A stretch of 5,825 nt of DNA from Cyanobacteria bacterium UBA7694. GTDB lineage: Bacteria > Cyanobacteriota > Sericytochromatia > UBA7694. Location of the stretch: the NCBI GenBank assembly GCA_002482705.1, contig DLGM01000257.1, positions 1,285 to 7,109 on the forward strand, written 5' to 3'. Position numbers and translations under genes: made by a program. Below, piece by piece: positions 5,449 through 5,825 of this stretch. The notes beneath the pieces are model-generated. The model was not told the DNA's origin and made no database searches. It saw only the letters and a list, made by a program, of their open reading frames with translations. Position 1 is the stretch's first letter. Each line of letters opens with the position of its first letter.

Positions 5449-5501
5449 AACCCGTTCAAGCGGGCTTCAAGGCTTTTGATCTGCTGGGCTTAGGCCATCA
5501 G
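5449..5501. terminator. Weak hairpins downstream of the binding-protein gene
   Basis: On the minus strand after the binding-protein stop there are two short stems: CTG-TGG/CCA-CAG within 5481-5501 (one mismatch), and CCCG/CGGG at 5451-5464 with a 6-nt loop, extendable by a G-U and an A-U pair. No U-run follows either. They might end the upstream transcript before guaB, but support is slight. Confidence 0.25.
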
Positions 5502-5511
5502 ATGGGGGGCA

Positions 5512-5825
5512 TTACTTTGTTTGCGGGGAAGCAGAGGGCTTGGGTTTAGGAGTGGGTATACGTGCGGAGAGAGCCAATCGTGCTCCCGCTTTCCCGCCTT
5601 TGGGGGCACGCTCTGGGGCCAAGATCAGGGTACCATTGGCATCTACCTGCCAGACTTCAAAGACCGGGTTGCGCACATCCCCTTTGCCATTAAAGCTGAG
5701 GGTGCCTGTCACCCCTTTAAAATTACGGGTTTGGGCCACTGCGCCACGCACTTTGTCACGCTTGGTGCTGTCGGCCTGGTTGATGGCTTCGAGTAAGATG
5801 GTGGCTGCATCATAGGCATAACCGG
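5512..5825 (-). CDS. LivK-like ABC transporter substrate-binding protein, C-terminal part (5' end outside window)
   Basis: The frame runs off the window edge and stops at TAA 5512-5514, leaving 103 residues. YAYDAATILLEAINQADS, then VRGAVAQTRNFKGVTGTLSFN, G-DVRNPVFEVWQVD, is the characteristic end of periplasmic type 1 binding proteins of branched-chain amino acid (LivK/HAAT) transporters, in which 'F.GvtG...Fd..Gd.....v.v' is conserved. These capture the solute and pass it to LivHMGF; the ligand may be an amino acid, amide or urea and cannot be told from this part. The GTG at 5749-5751 is an internal valine, not a start. After LILAP the protein continues about 33 residues with a basic, Pro/Lys/Ala-rich tail (IPTPKPKPSASPQTK end), longer than usual for the family. 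It lies upstream of guaB on the same strand with a 151-bp gap. Confidence 0.85.
   Translation of the reverse strand, partial: GYAYDAATILLEAINQADSTKRDKVRGAVAQTRNFKGVTGTLSFNGKGDVRNPVFEVWQVDANGTLILAPERAPKGGKAGARLALSARIPTPKPKPSASPQTK

Noticed and set aside
5361..5511. Purine riboswitch or PurR operator upstream of guaB
   Set aside because: I found no three-way-junction guanine aptamer pattern and no ACGCAAACGTTTGCGT-like palindrome, only a promoter-like pair and weak stems.

Overview
This window comes from a bacterium of moderate to high GC content (mid-to-upper 50s percent, judged by eye) with tightly packed genes and clear AAGGAG/GGAGG-type ribosome binding sites. The protein complement is mostly chromosomal housekeeping and redox functions: TadA, IMP dehydrogenase, an L,D-transpeptidase-like protein with a signal peptide, a BtuE-like glutathione peroxidase, and an OhrR-type peroxide sensor. 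The signal-peptide transpeptidase, the LivK-like binding protein, the BtuE-like GPx and an OhrR with a second cysteine suggest a Gram-negative-type cell. The phylum cannot be fixed from this sequence alone. I see no mobile element, CRISPR array, rRNA or tRNA.

Left part (1-2639, all on +): the 3' end of a diacylglycerol/YegS-type lipid kinase, a 105-bp gap, then a compact four-gene run. The run encodes a C-terminal J-domain protein, the tRNA adenosine deaminase TadA (4-nt GTGA overlap), an ArsC/Spx-family thioredoxin-fold protein (8-nt overlap) and an exported YkuD-type L,D-transpeptidase (22-nt gap). Overlaps and spacing suggest one transcript with translational coupling.

Middle (2640-3887): a convergent gap with small hairpins, then ohrR on the minus strand diverging from a glutathione peroxidase gene on the plus strand. 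Their 105-bp intergenic region is the most informative regulatory stretch. It holds two TTTG-N4-CAAA palindromes 31 bp apart. Each lies over the apparent -35 of one gene and the apparent start point of the other, so one OhrR pair could repress the peroxidase and its own gene together. The regulator keeps the sensing Cys15 with Tyr29 and Tyr40, and has Cys120 where 2-Cys OhrR proteins carry their second cysteine. The peroxidase keeps Cys36, Gln70, Trp144, Asn145 and a likely resolving Cys82. This looks like a self-contained organic-peroxide response unit in which a GPx takes the place usually held by Ohr.

Right part (3888-5825, all on -): complete guaB with its own promoter-like sequence, and upstream of it the C-terminal part of a LivK-like ABC transporter substrate-binding protein with an unusual Lys/Pro-rich tail. 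gpx and guaB converge on a GC-rich region that can form two mutually exclusive hairpins. Most of the window is ordinary; the ohrR-gpx control region is the part most worth following up.
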